A stretch of 64,000 bases of DNA from SZUA-545 sp050297855 (GCA_050297855.1 JBNKTC010000008.1:62001-126000); one strand, 5' to 3'; counted from the first letter of the stretch, positions 41,965 to 52,011 are shown. A program made the numbers and translations. Notes: generated by a model from the sequence alone, not told the origin.

Positions 41965-42351
41965 ATGAATATCCCCCGAACCTCCTATGAGAGAGACAGC
42001 ACAGGCGAACACGCCGATCTCTTCCTGAAGGTGCGTGATTATATTAAGGTGTGCATCGGCAACGACGCCAGAGAAAAACACAGCGCAAACATCACGACAC
42101 TCCGCTCCAAAGAGGGCGGCTTCTGCTACATACGGGTCAAAGACGACCACATCCACATCGGCTGGCTCCGCGGCCGCCACCTACCCGACCCCAACAACCT
42201 GCTCTTCGGAAAAGCCAAAACCATCCGCGGCCAGAAAGTCTACAAACTGGACAAACCCACCCGCGAAGCCATCAAGCATTACGTTCATGAAACGTTGATG
42301 TTTTTGTTCGAGCACAATGCACTGCTGGAGTTGAAAAATAAGAGGAGATAG
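41965..42351 (+). CDS. DUF1801-like protein, copy B
   Basis: 128 residues, near-identical to the gene at 38855 (changes are mostly K/R, D/E, Y/H/N). It begins 37 bases after the higA-like antitoxin. Two copies of one gene behind two unrelated toxin-antitoxin modules suggest duplication with, or capture by, mobile modules. Confidence 0.75.
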   Translation: MNIPRTSYERDSTGEHADLFLKVRDYIKVCIGNDAREKHSANITTLRSKEGGFCYIRVKDDHIHIGWLRGRHLPDPNNLLFGKAKTIRGQKVYKLDKPTREAIKHYVHETLMFLFEHNALLELKNKRR

Positions 42352-42492
42352 TTCCTGGCTCTTTTCCCAAAAAAGAAAGCAAAGCAAAGAAAAGCGCTTC
42401 TTGAAACATTTTAGTAGTTCTAATTTATAATATAAGGATAATACATTTGCAGGCCGCCATGAAGCGTTCTGCTAGGTGCCAAAAGGATATTG

Positions 42493-42981
42493 ATGAAGCT
42501 TTCATACATTTTATTGCTAGTTATACCGTTTATCTTTGCTTCTTGTGCGACAAAAGGTGACTTTGACGTATTGACTCAAGAACTGCGTGAGAACAAACAC
42601 AAAAACGAAACTAAGATGATAGAACTTGAAAAAGAGATGCGTATAACAAAAGAAGAGATGGTAGCGCTTGAAAAAGAAGGCAAAAGATCTTCCGACGAAT
42701 ACAAAGCCGTCGCACAGAAATATCAGGATATAAAAGTCGAGATCGCCGACGTAAAAGAAGAGATTAAAAATAATACAGACGATCTATTGCGACATGAAGA
42801 AATGATCGCAAGAAACAGCAAAAAAATCAACGAGTTGAGCAAGGATAAAAAAGAGCGGGATAAAAATAAAAAAGCTGTGGAAAAGCTGAACGACGAGATG
42901 GATGAAATCGATAGGAAATATAACGAAAAAATCAAAAAGCTACACGAAGCTGAGAAAAAAGGCGACTCAAATGGAGAATGA
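42493..42981 (+). CDS. Coiled-coil lipoprotein
   Basis: 162 residues from MKLSYILLLVIPFIFASC; lipobox FASC. The mature part is one long lysine/glutamate coiled coil (about 25-160). AAAGGATATTG precedes the ATG. Overlaps the next gene by 11 bases. Confidence 0.75.
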   Translation: MKLSYILLLVIPFIFASCATKGDFDVLTQELRENKHKNETKMIELEKEMRITKEEMVALEKEGKRSSDEYKAVAQKYQDIKVEIADVKEEIKNNTDDLLRHEEMIARNSKKINELSKDKKERDKNKKAVEKLNDEMDEIDRKYNEKIKKLHEAEKKGDSNGE

Positions 42982-43273
42982 GAATTTTTTAAAAAAAAAT
43001 CTACTGAATATAGCCATAGGGCTCATATTGATAAATATTTTAATTAGCGTATGGCTGGTCTTTAATATCAATGCCAATAAGCGTTCCATTGAGGACGTGG
43101 TTTTAAAAACAGATAAACTGGACAAAACAGTCGATCCGATAAAACTACAAACGATGATGCTGGTAATCGAAAAACATGAAGAGCAAATAGACAGACTGAA
43201 AAAAAGCCTGAATCAATTGGCGGGAATAAACAACCATAAGGTGAAGCCGATACGCGACGGAAGCGCGAGATAA
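42971..43273 (+). CDS. Single-pass membrane protein with coiled coil
   Basis: 100 residues from MENENFLKKNLLNIAIG; one membrane helix (about 12-33) and a periplasmic or cytoplasmic coiled coil after it. Translated with the coiled-coil lipoprotein; the two could span the envelope together (inference). Confidence 0.65.
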   Translation: MENENFLKKNLLNIAIGLILINILISVWLVFNINANKRSIEDVVLKTDKLDKTVDPIKLQTMMLVIEKHEEQIDRLKKSLNQLAGINNHKVKPIRDGSAR

Positions 43274-43637
43274 GGGCCACCCCTTCCCCTTTCCCCCAAA
43301 AATAAAGCCAAAAAAACCGCTTTCTTTCCAAAATTGTGTGACTTTGTTTTTCCCCGACGGAGAAGTAAAAAAGAGGAAAAAGGACGAGGACTGTGTGTCC
43401 TCACTTCGTTGCGAAGTTCCCTTCGGTCACGAGGCGAAGAGAGCGCCCAACGGAAGTGCCCTTGGGGTATTCCGCAGGCCCCTCTTTTTTACGCCGGAGG
43501 AGGGAGAAAGATGCAATTCCGAAGGAACGAGGACCAACACAACCGTCTGACGCTTCTTTGGCCTACCTTTCTTCTAAAGAAAGAGTAGGTGCCCTAGCCC
43601 GGCATGAGGGCGGGATGTACGTGGTTTTTCAAGACCT
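43274..43637. other. Gene-free, structure-rich region
   Basis: 364 bases with no convincing gene. It contains nested inverted repeats (GAGGACTGTGTGTCCTC; ACTTCGTTGCGAAGT near 43402-43416). The piece GTGTCCTCACTTCGTTGCGA also occurs, with two changes, inside the 61.5-kb intergenic element. GC-rich in contrast to the AT-rich SIR2 gene that ends here. Function unknown: remnant repeat or transcript end. Confidence 0.4.
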
Positions 43638-46600
43638 CTACATGGAAACACAATGTACTTTTATTTCTGCAAACTCTTCCTCATTGGAGCATACCTCTTT
43701 CCATGTCAATACTTCTTTTGGAATTGTTTTTTTCTGTTTGGTATAAAAATGAAATAATTCTTCTACCAAACCAACTGCTTTTTCTCTATGTTTCAAACGC
43801 ATAAAAAAATCTTTTTTACTTAAGTTATGATCTAATCGAGTTGAATCCAATAAAACAGTGAGACATTCTAAAACTTTACTTTGGATATTCTCTTCAAAAA
43901 AGTGAGGAAAATCTTTAACAACCCTTTGTATTAAACTTATAGATGATGCCAATCCAACTTCATGTGTCCAATATATTTTTTGACTCGTTGTGATTAAAAG
44001 ATTTTCAAGATGAGCTCGACTTATGTTATGACTATGCTTTATTAATTCTAAGATTGCATGTAGCCCTTCATTAACTTGCCATTCTATATTACTTCTCAAA
44101 GTATTCTCAATTTCCCCTACAAGGATATTTTCGTCAAAATCTAAAAGATGTATACTTGTAGCTTTTAACTTTATGGTTTCTAATCCATACTCATCAAATT
44201 CTTTTATCAACTGTTTTAATGAAGCACGCTGCTTATCTTTAATCGTCTCTTTTTCAAATCTCGGTAAAACAACTACAATTAAAACCTCTATCAATGTATA
44301 AAAACGACTTTTGTGTTCATCTTTTATTGAACCAAAGGGGTTATTATTATCTTGTGTTTTTAGAAACTGCTTATCTTTATTCCACCAATCTATCAATTTA
44401 TCCAACAGATCATCAATCTCTTCCTTTGACCAATCTATATATTGACTGGCACCAAGAATTTCAGTAACTAACGGAATATATCCTTGTGTCATTGGTAACC
44501 CTTGATCTTTTTGAGACGCATGTACTGGGAAATCTGTTTCTGAAATATATTTTTTTATTAATGCACTTGGATATACTGTATCTGGATGTGGTAGGTCAAG
44601 AAAAGCAAATTTGTGAAATTGTGTGTTTGAAGGAAAAGCATCTTCATCTGTCTTAGACCAAAGAACAGATCCCAGTTCCACTGATTGATCACCTGACAAT
44701 AAATCGAATTCATAAAGCTTACACAAAGTGGAGATACCCCATTTTCGTTTCAAGTCTTCTTGAGAAGAAGCCAAATCAAAAAAATATGTTATTTGTTTTT
44801 TATCGAGTTCAAGTTTTTGGTATGAATTAATAACTTCATCTGTAATTCGAAGATAAAGCAATGGATTTTGAAATTCCTCTTCAAGAAGTATATTGGTATT
44901 TTCTGGATATGGAATATCGATTAATTTTGGAAGAAGATAATATTGTTCTTTAGAAGAGTATGTTAATAACAATCTTTTCATAAGATTGCCAATTCCCTTG
45001 TAGTGATGCTTATGTTTACTAGAATATATTTTTTGTAAAAACTCTAATAACAGTATTTTTTTATCATTGGTGCTTTTACAACATAAACGTGACAAAATTT
45101 CTGGGACAGTCTTCGCCAACAGCACACCAAAGTTATCAACATATAATCCTCTACCTTGAGCAATATCCGACTCTACCTTGTTTAAAATTTGTAAATATTC
45201 TACAATCAGGTTGTCAATATTCGAAATTTTTAATTTAAATAAAGATTGACGATCAAACATCTGATCAATCACTTTCTCATCTCCAAGACGCATTAAAATA
45301 ATATGTGCCCAATTTGGAGAGTACTTAGATAGCCTCTGTATGGCTCCTTCTGTACTTTCTTTCCCAAAACTTAATCCCGCTAGTCTGTAAGGCAGACCCA
45401 ATTCTTCCCTGAATCTTACAAATCGGTATGCTTCAAGCACATCTTGGTTTGAACTTCCTAAATGGTGTGTTTTAACTGTTTGACCAATATCAAATCCAAG
45501 TTTTTCCGTAACAGGACTCTTCTCAATATATGGCTGTTCCAACTTTTTCTCAAACAGCTTTATTTCATTCCATAGATCACACTTATACTGCTTAAGGGTA
45601 TTCCACCTTTCAGTAAATTGACGTCTAATTTCTTCTTGTTTATCCCATTGACCATTTTGTATGGCATTTGACTGTTTTATATAGTGTGTTAATAACATAA
45701 TAGAAGCTTCTTGCGAAACCAATGTATAGTTAATGGTCACAGGTTTTAAGTTAAGCTTATTCCTCACCTCAAGTAAGGAACGTTCTAAAATTTGAGCTGC
45801 TTCCTCTCCTTCACCAATCTCTGCCAAAATTCCTGCGCGCTTCGCTTCCCAAAATGGAAGAGAAAAATTTACAGGCCATTTACCTAACTCAGATTTTACT
45901 TTTGGAATATCCAAATTAAAAAGAGCGAATAATACTCGTTCAAAATATAAAGAGTTTTTTTGCTCTAGCGAAAAAACATCCTCCAAAATATCTAATCTTC
46001 TATTTGTTTGTTCCCATTTGTCGGACATACCTTCTTCACGATAAAAACGTAACATTGAAAGTGAAAGATATATCCATGTGGAACGTATTTCTTGCCATGA
46101 TAAAAGATTGTTTTCTTTATCAGCAACCTTTATTTCAGAACCTACAGATGTAATGTCTTGGAATGGCCAGTATTTATTTAGAACCGTTTCAAATAACTCA
46201 GCAAGATTATTATAAATTGGAACCAAGCATCTTTCAAGACGCCAATTCAGTTCAAATGAGAAGTATAAATCTAGTGTTTCGGGTAATACATCATTTACAG
46301 AAATATAGCTAATCCAACGTTCAGTTGATTGCCATAAGCTATTTCTATTTTCTTCAGGTACCACTACCCAGCCAGGAAAATTCAACCTGACTGTTTTCCA
46401 TTCTTCAAGTAATTCCCTGAGTTGCAACAATTTATCTTGTTTGCTGTCAGGATATAGTTTTTTGGAATTTTCAGGCCAACCCAATCGGTTTTCCTCTTTC
46501 TTCCGTGAAAACAAATAATCAAAAAAACGTTCTATTGCATTGTAGTGACTTTTGCCAATGTCCGGAGAGCTAGAAAAATCAATTAGTACTATGTTCCTCT

Positions 46601-47357
46601 GTTCCAACAATTTTTTTTGTGCATCTGATAAACTAAATATGCCAATTAGATATATTTTGGGTGAATTTTCTTTACCCAAGTTATCCCTAATCCAGCCTAT
46701 CCACTGAAGGAAGTTGGGATCATCACCTGAAAAACCGATGAGGCAAAGTGTATTTTCTAATAACGATTGTTGAACAGTATTTACAAATGGAGCAAAATCT
46801 CTTGGATAAGTCCGATAATCCTCTTCTGTTATAATAAAAGGTCGTTCAGATGGAAAGCTACCGTGTAGTTTTATAATTCTTGGTTTTTCCGAATATACTA
46901 AATCTTCTTTGTTTATAACCAAATCAAATTTTTGTGAAGATATTGAATCACGGGCACGATCGAGTAAAGTATCATAGTTAGTAGTAAATACATCTGACCA
47001 TGGGAGTTCTAATAATTTAATATGTAAGGGTGAAGGTCTACTGTCAGTATCGGGGATATTAGAGCGCAATAGTTGATCTAATGCCGGCCTACCAAAAGCA
47101 GCTTGAACTTCATCGGCTAACTTTAACGCATTTAAATATCTATCTTCTCCTTTATCTTTATTTGGTTTTCTTCCATGTATCTTCTCAAAGAAAATATCCC
47201 CCAGAGTTGACCAAGCTGGAAAATCATAATTTGCATTTTTACTAAAACCTGCACCAACCATAATCGCTGCATGACTGGGAGTAGACCACAAGCGTTCGGC
47301 GATTTCATTTAAATGAGGTAGGATACTTTCATCAACTATAACATTACTTTTATTCAA
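43638..47357 (-). CDS. Large SIR2-domain protein, defence-associated-sirtuin-like
   Basis: 1239 residues. The N-terminal SIR2_2 domain (about 20-285) keeps the NAD-site motifs: GAGFSK (35-40), TTNYD with N127, KLHGS with H165, and GFSGDDPNF. About 950 helical residues follow, as in DSR1/DSR2 proteins that sense phage parts and deplete NAD. The C-terminal sensor region was not recognised. Strongly AT-rich against flanking genes. Other large SIR2 proteins (e.g. Thoeris partner ThsA) are shorter, so a DSR-like role is favoured. Confidence 0.75.
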   Translation of the reverse strand: MNKSNVIVDESILPHLNEIAERLWSTPSHAAIMVGAGFSKNANYDFPAWSTLGDIFFEKIHGRKPNKDKGEDRYLNALKLADEVQAAFGRPALDQLLRSNIPDTDSRPSPLHIKLLELPWSDVFTTNYDTLLDRARDSISSQKFDLVINKEDLVYSEKPRIIKLHGSFPSERPFIITEEDYRTYPRDFAPFVNTVQQSLLENTLCLIGFSGDDPNFLQWIGWIRDNLGKENSPKIYLIGIFSLSDAQKKLLEQRNIVLIDFSSSPDIGKSHYNAIERFFDYLFSRKKEENRLGWPENSKKLYPDSKQDKLLQLRELLEEWKTVRLNFPGWVVVPEENRNSLWQSTERWISYISVNDVLPETLDLYFSFELNWRLERCLVPIYNNLAELFETVLNKYWPFQDITSVGSEIKVADKENNLLSWQEIRSTWIYLSLSMLRFYREEGMSDKWEQTNRRLDILEDVFSLEQKNSLYFERVLFALFNLDIPKVKSELGKWPVNFSLPFWEAKRAGILAEIGEGEEAAQILERSLLEVRNKLNLKPVTINYTLVSQEASIMLLTHYIKQSNAIQNGQWDKQEEIRRQFTERWNTLKQYKCDLWNEIKLFEKKLEQPYIEKSPVTEKLGFDIGQTVKTHHLGSSNQDVLEAYRFVRFREELGLPYRLAGLSFGKESTEGAIQRLSKYSPNWAHIILMRLGDEKVIDQMFDRQSLFKLKISNIDNLIVEYLQILNKVESDIAQGRGLYVDNFGVLLAKTVPEILSRLCCKSTNDKKILLLEFLQKIYSSKHKHHYKGIGNLMKRLLLTYSSKEQYYLLPKLIDIPYPENTNILLEEEFQNPLLYLRITDEVINSYQKLELDKKQITYFFDLASSQEDLKRKWGISTLCKLYEFDLLSGDQSVELGSVLWSKTDEDAFPSNTQFHKFAFLDLPHPDTVYPSALIKKYISETDFPVHASQKDQGLPMTQGYIPLVTEILGASQYIDWSKEEIDDLLDKLIDWWNKDKQFLKTQDNNNPFGSIKDEHKSRFYTLIEVLIVVVLPRFEKETIKDKQRASLKQLIKEFDEYGLETIKLKATSIHLLDFDENILVGEIENTLRSNIEWQVNEGLHAILELIKHSHNISRAHLENLLITTSQKIYWTHEVGLASSISLIQRVVKDFPHFFEENIQSKVLECLTVLLDSTRLDHNLSKKDFFMRLKHREKAVGLVEELFHFYTKQKKTIPKEVLTWKEVCSNEEEFAEIKVHCVSM

Positions 47358-47408
47358 AATATTCTCCAGTAATTTTTATATAGAGATAAAAGGGTAGTCC
47401 TTTTATCT

Positions 47409-47867
47409 CTATTGATCTTCCCTTTCAAACTGAACAGGTATTTTATTAGTATCCCTGATCACAACAGTACCAGCTAACTTGTCATGCCAGCTTTGTTTTC
47501 TTTTGTCAAACGCTACCCAGATGTATCCTAAGCACAGTGGAATGGTTGATAATATGTAGGCAAAATATCTTCCTATAGATTGACCTAACGTAAGTTTTTG
47601 ACCTGTTTTCGCGTCTACAATTTTTAAGTTCAGCGCCATCTTCCCAGGGGTGCCGTAAAAGCGCTGCCAGAACCAAATTGTTGCGACTAGAGGAACAACA
47701 TAATTTAGAATAAAATCCCAAAAACCATGGAAATTTGTTTCTGAAGTCCAATACTCAGTGCCATATATTAGTGTTAATGGTATACCGATGACTATTAGCA
47801 TAACAACTATATCGATTAAAACTGCACCAAAACGTATCCAAAATCCCGCATATTCATGATTTTCCAT
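47409..47867 (-). CDS. RDD-family membrane protein
   Basis: 152 residues from MENHEYAGFWIRFGAVLID. Arg and Asp of the RDD signature are in WIRFGAVLIDIVV, plus YGTPGKMALNLKIVD and QSWHDKLAGT at the end of the domain. Three to four membrane helices. Some RDD proteins are Na+/H+ antiporters; most are untested. It lies 51 bases upstream of the SIR2 gene and shares its AT-rich composition, so may have come with it. Confidence 0.85.
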   Translation of the reverse strand: MENHEYAGFWIRFGAVLIDIVVMLIVIGIPLTLIYGTEYWTSETNFHGFWDFILNYVVPLVATIWFWQRFYGTPGKMALNLKIVDAKTGQKLTLGQSIGRYFAYILSTIPLCLGYIWVAFDKRKQSWHDKLAGTVVIRDTNKIPVQFEREDQ

Positions 47868-48021
47868 CATAACCCTCTTCCTTGCTAGTATTTAATAAGT
47901 AATCATTATATGAAATAAAACTTATATTCATGTACTACTAAAACAGTTTAAAAATATTATATTGGATGAAAAGCCTTAATCCCCATTCATGCTATACTGA
48001 ATCAAAAAAAAGGGAACCTCC

Positions 48022-48537
48022 ATGAACCGCGTCCTCATAGGCAAAAACCACAAACAAAGACCCCTATGGCAAAACGCCCTGGGAACGGTACTGATATATT
48101 TACCGCTCCTAATAGCCGTCCCCTTCACCATCGTAGCGGTCCTGCTCGTGCAATGGCACCTGAAGATCATGGGCGCGGAAAACCTCAAAACCTACGGCGA
48201 CTTTGTCCCCGACTGGATCAGCCACCGCTATACGCAAAAAGACCAGATCACCTTTACGACGGACATGCCGTGGTGGCAGCCAAGCCGCTACCGCATCTTC
48301 TGGCTTTTTAACTGCAAGGTCTACTGCCCTTTGAGCGTGGCGCTCTTTAGCTATCTGGTTTATCTGGTAAAGGTGGTGGAAAACTGGTGGTGTCCCTTTT
48401 ATCATGATAAAAAGGCGACGTATGAAGAGGGGGCGATCGATGCGTCGTTCTGGCACATCTACCCCGCGGAGCGGGAGAAGCTCGATCCCGAGGACCGGGC
48501 AAATCCCATCTGGAGCGGGACCGGCCGGACGTCCTGA
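48022..48537 (+). CDS. Unknown membrane protein
   Basis: 171 residues with two membrane helices (about 20-44 and 100-117) and many tryptophans (MPWWQPSRYRIFWLFNCK, VENWWCPFYHDKK, DASFWHIYP). Cytoplasmic ends look conserved-like but no family is recognised. Convergent with the chemotaxis receptor. Confidence 0.7.
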   Translation: MNRVLIGKNHKQRPLWQNALGTVLIYLPLLIAVPFTIVAVLLVQWHLKIMGAENLKTYGDFVPDWISHRYTQKDQITFTTDMPWWQPSRYRIFWLFNCKVYCPLSVALFSYLVYLVKVVENWWCPFYHDKKATYEEGAIDASFWHIYPAEREKLDPEDRANPIWSGTGRTS

Positions 48538-48541
48538 GGGG

Positions 48542-50083
48542 TTATTTCGTCTTGAACATCTCCAGCTCATCGTTGAGGATATGGGCCTTTTCGGCCAGCT
48601 GACGGCTCTCGCCGATGATACGGTCGAAGTTACCCATGTTCTCCGTCCGGATGCCATGGATCTGTTTCAGTTGTTCCATCAGCTCCCTGCTCTTGGCTGA
48701 GGCCGTCTCGGAGCTGTCCGCCGAGGTGATGGCGACGTCGTTGGCGCTGTTCATGTAGTCGGTGGTCTCGTTGATCTGGCTTTCGGTGCGGTTTGAGATG
48801 TCGATGAGGTGGAGGACCTGGTCGGCGTTTTTGTTCATCACTTCGCTGGTGTCGCTGATGGCCTGGATGATCAGGCTGATCGTCGTGTTGATCTCGTCCA
48901 GGCTCTTCTGGGTCCGCTCGGCCAGTTTCCGCACTTCGTCGGCGACGACGGCGAAGCCCCGGCCGTGTTCGCCTGCCCGGGCTGCTTCGATGGCGGCATT
49001 AAGCGCCAGCAGGTTGGTCTGGTCGGCGATCTCGGAGATGACGGTGAGCACCCCTTTGACCTCGTCGGCGTTTTGTCGGAGTTCGTTGAGTTTGTTCGCC
49101 TGCTCCTGTTCGATGGCCGCGCTTGCCTGGACCTTCTGTACCAGGCTCAGGGTGGAGTCCCGGGCCTCTGAGAGTTTGCTTTTGGCGTTGGCGATATCAT
49201 CCTTGGCGCGCTCGGAGCCTTCGACGGTCCGGTGCATCAACGTCTGGATGTCGGTGCCGTTGGCCGTGACCTTGTCAAAGAGTGCCGCTTCCTGGGCCGT
49301 CTTTTCGCTGATCGCGTCGGAGGTGGCGCTCAGGGTATCGACGGCCATCATGTTCTCGCGGCTCCCCTCCTTGGTCGTCGTGATGACCGAAGCGAGGCTC
49401 TCCATAAAGCGGTTGAAGACCACATCCGCCTCCTCGATCTCCTTGACGCGGAAGGTGAGGTCTTTGGTCTCGGAGATCTTGGTGACGACATTGGTCGTAT
49501 CCTTGGCACTGACGAACTGGTTGGTGACCATATTGATGATGTAGATCAGTACGGCACTCTCCATGACGACAAAGGCCGCATGCAAAAAGGCGATGTCATA
49601 CCCGCAGGCGTAGTTGAAGATGACGATGGGGGAGCCGAAGAAGCTCACTTCGTTCAGCTGCAGGTAGGTGAAAAACAGGTGGTGTACGGCGATCAGTCCC
49701 GCCGCCGCGAGCAGGGGCAGGATATCCTTGTAGATCGTCAGGATCGCCAGGACTACGAAGACGTGGAAGTGCATCTCGATGAGCCCCAGCTGCTGCTGGA
49801 TCATGATGATCGGGAAGATCATGATCGCGATCCCCATGACGATACGGGAGGCGGGGGTCCCGCCCATGGCCTTGTAGGCGACAAACGCCAGGATCATCGC
49901 GACGGCACCGCCAATGATGCCCAGGGCATAGGTCCCGTAGGTCAGCGACGTGAGCCCCGAGACGATCAGCCAGTTGGCCAGGATCAGAAAGAGCATGATC
50001 CGGTCGGCACGCCGGGATTCCTCGTGCAGCTCTTTGGCAAGGTCAGGGTCGTTAAGGTTGTAGGCGGGGAAGAGGTTGTACAT
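48542..50083 (-). CDS. Methyl-accepting chemotaxis protein
   Basis: 513 residues. Six or so membrane helices (about 30-195) without a large periplasmic domain, then a signalling domain. The conserved tip reads DQTNLLALNAAIEAARAGE followed by GRGFAVVADEVRKLAERT. The multi-helix sensor hints at detection within the membrane, such as redox or quinone state. The start overlaps the SCO1-like gene by 32 bases. Confidence 0.93.
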   Translation of the reverse strand: MYNLFPAYNLNDPDLAKELHEESRRADRIMLFLILANWLIVSGLTSLTYGTYALGIIGGAVAMILAFVAYKAMGGTPASRIVMGIAIMIFPIIMIQQQLGLIEMHFHVFVVLAILTIYKDILPLLAAAGLIAVHHLFFTYLQLNEVSFFGSPIVIFNYACGYDIAFLHAAFVVMESAVLIYIINMVTNQFVSAKDTTNVVTKISETKDLTFRVKEIEEADVVFNRFMESLASVITTTKEGSRENMMAVDTLSATSDAISEKTAQEAALFDKVTANGTDIQTLMHRTVEGSERAKDDIANAKSKLSEARDSTLSLVQKVQASAAIEQEQANKLNELRQNADEVKGVLTVISEIADQTNLLALNAAIEAARAGEHGRGFAVVADEVRKLAERTQKSLDEINTTISLIIQAISDTSEVMNKNADQVLHLIDISNRTESQINETTDYMNSANDVAITSADSSETASAKSRELMEQLKQIHGIRTENMGNFDRIIGESRQLAEKAHILNDELEMFKTK

Positions 50084-50663
50084 CGGGGCTCGCTTTTAAT
50101 AGTTTTTTAATATCTTTAGCAATCTGCGGGCCATTATACGGTTTTGTGATGTAGATGTACTTTAAATAAATCGTCTTATTTTTTTCTATCAGGAAGTAGA
50201 GAAACCCGGTATGGCTGATCTCCGTCGAGTCAAAGGGGGAACGGGAGCGCTGGAAGCCGAAATCGGACTGCATCGCCTTCAGGGTCTCGGCGTCCGGGGC
50301 AAGGCCCCGGAATGCCGGGTGGAAACTCCCGGCGTAGTTCTGTACCACCCCCGCATCCGTCTGCGGGTCGAGGGAGACAAAGAAGAAGCGGCTGGCATCT
50401 GCAACGCCCGCCGCCTCCAGTTCGCCAAAGAGCTCCCGCATCTCCTCCATGGCCGGAAGGCAGATGTAGCGGCACCCGACATAGCCGAAGTAGACCAGGC
50501 CGACCCGGCCTTTTTCAAGGTAGGGGAAGGCGACGGGGCGGTCGACAGTCATCCGGCCGTCGTCGGAGGAGAGGAAGAGGACCAGCACGCCGCTTCCCAG
50601 TGCCGCTGCTGCGGCAAGGGCCAGGAAGAGGGCGGTGACGGTTTTTCTGCGGAAAAGGCTCAT
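50052..50663 (-). CDS. SCO1/SenC-family protein
   Basis: 203 residues; N-terminal anchor (about 10-32), thioredoxin fold with C64-x3-C68 (GYVGCRYIC) and H151 (EISHTGFLYF), the copper ligands of Sco proteins. Acts in copper delivery to cytochrome oxidase or periplasmic thiol chemistry. Overlap with the receptor gene is unusual and suggests joint translation. Confidence 0.88.
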   Translation of the reverse strand: MSLFRRKTVTALFLALAAAAALGSGVLVLFLSSDDGRMTVDRPVAFPYLEKGRVGLVYFGYVGCRYICLPAMEEMRELFGELEAAGVADASRFFFVSLDPQTDAGVVQNYAGSFHPAFRGLAPDAETLKAMQSDFGFQRSRSPFDSTEISHTGFLYFLIEKNKTIYLKYIYITKPYNGPQIAKDIKKLLKASPDVQPLPRLQP

Positions 50664-50709
50664 GGCGATCGCTTCGGGAAAAATCAGGCGTAGTGTAGCC
50701 TAAAGCGCT

Positions 50710-52011
50710 TTAGCGCCAAATCCTGCCCAGGTACTCCTTCAGTGTCACGGGGCGCATCGTATCGTCGTCGTGGTTCCACGCTTCGATGAGGATGTGCTTC
50801 TCCCGCTCGAACACCTTCGCCTGCTCTTCGTAAAACGTCTCGGCCTCCTGGGAACTCTTCTCCGAGAGCGTCTCCACCAGCGAGGCGACCCGGGCGTAGT
50901 AGAGGGGGATGAGGGTGTCGAGGATCTTGAAGCGCTGGCGGTCGGTGTTGTGGAAGAGGACGGCGTAGCGGTAGACGATCCGCACCCACACCTCCGTGGG
51001 CATCTGGAAAGGTTCCCCCTCGCGGTGGGCCGCCAGGGTCGTGACGGCGGCGAACTCCGCCTCGCCGATATGCTCTTTCCAGAGTGTGGCGAAGTTGGCG
51101 TACCCCAGTTTGAAGTACTGGAGCAGGGCGTCTTTGTTGATCGTCATGTGGGGCGGTTCTTCGTTGGGTACCTCGCCGTAGAACTCCACCTCCCTGGTCG
51201 CCATCTCCTGCTTCCAGTGGTCTTTGTAAAACTCCATCAGCGTAAAGATCGTCCCCACCACCTGGCGGAACATCGGCCCCAGGTCCGCCGAGGGGTCCTT
51301 CTCGCCGTGGATCTTGACCCCCAGGCGCGTCTGGCACACTTTAAAGCCCGAGACGAGGGCCAGGGTCGTCAGCCAGATGTCGATCCCGAAGCGGGCGATG
51401 TCGGTCTCCCAGATGTCCTCGGTGAGGTAGTGGTTGACGAGCTTGGCCGAGATGCCGAAGTCGCCGCCGATGGGCTGGCGGATCTTGTGGCCGTAGAGGG
51501 CGCGGGTAAGGTTGTAGGCGATGGTGTTGGTGATGGTACCGTCGAACTTGTGGCGCAGGTAGTCCGGGGAGACGAAGTCGTACCCCTCTACTACCGGTTC
51601 GATGACATTCTTGACCCACTCGGGGGTGATGGACTTGAGGTCGGAGTCGAAGAGGGCGACGTGCCGGGCCTTGAGGAACTTGGCCGTTTCGAAGATGGCC
51701 CGGATGGCCGAGCCCTTGCCGCCGATACCGCGGTAGATGGTGACCAGTACGTGGATGTTGAAATCATCCGCGACGACCCGCTGGGCCACCTCCCGCGTAT
51801 CGTCCGTCGAGCCGCCGTCGGCGATAAGGATCAGGGAGCGTTTGTCGGGGTAGTACTTCTCAAGGCCTGCGATGACGGTACGGGTGACGTGTTCGATCGA
51901 CTCCATAGACCAGAATGCCGGGATGCCGACGACGATGTCGACGTTCCCGATGTGTTCGATGGCGTTTTGCGCATCGTCACGGAGCGAGGTAAAAAAACGG
52001 ATGGATTGCAT
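50710..52011 (-). CDS. GT-A glycosyltransferase, glucosyl/mannosylglycerate synthase-like
   Basis: 433 residues from MQSIRFFTSL (AAGGAG six bases upstream; the longer frame is rejected). GT-A fold: VVGIPAFWSMESI, ADGGSTDDT, GGKGSAIRA, and DSD at 122-124. The middle QPIGGDFGISAKL and a long helical C-terminus recall glucosyl-3-phosphoglycerate and mannosylglycerate synthases, which make compatible solutes. Exact donor and acceptor not predictable. Confidence 0.8.
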   Translation of the reverse strand: MQSIRFFTSLRDDAQNAIEHIGNVDIVVGIPAFWSMESIEHVTRTVIAGLEKYYPDKRSLILIADGGSTDDTREVAQRVVADDFNIHVLVTIYRGIGGKGSAIRAIFETAKFLKARHVALFDSDLKSITPEWVKNVIEPVVEGYDFVSPDYLRHKFDGTITNTIAYNLTRALYGHKIRQPIGGDFGISAKLVNHYLTEDIWETDIARFGIDIWLTTLALVSGFKVCQTRLGVKIHGEKDPSADLGPMFRQVVGTIFTLMEFYKDHWKQEMATREVEFYGEVPNEEPPHMTINKDALLQYFKLGYANFATLWKEHIGEAEFAAVTTLAAHREGEPFQMPTEVWVRIVYRYAVLFHNTDRQRFKILDTLIPLYYARVASLVETLSEKSSQEAETFYEEQAKVFEREKHILIEAWNHDDDTMRPVTLKEYLGRIWR

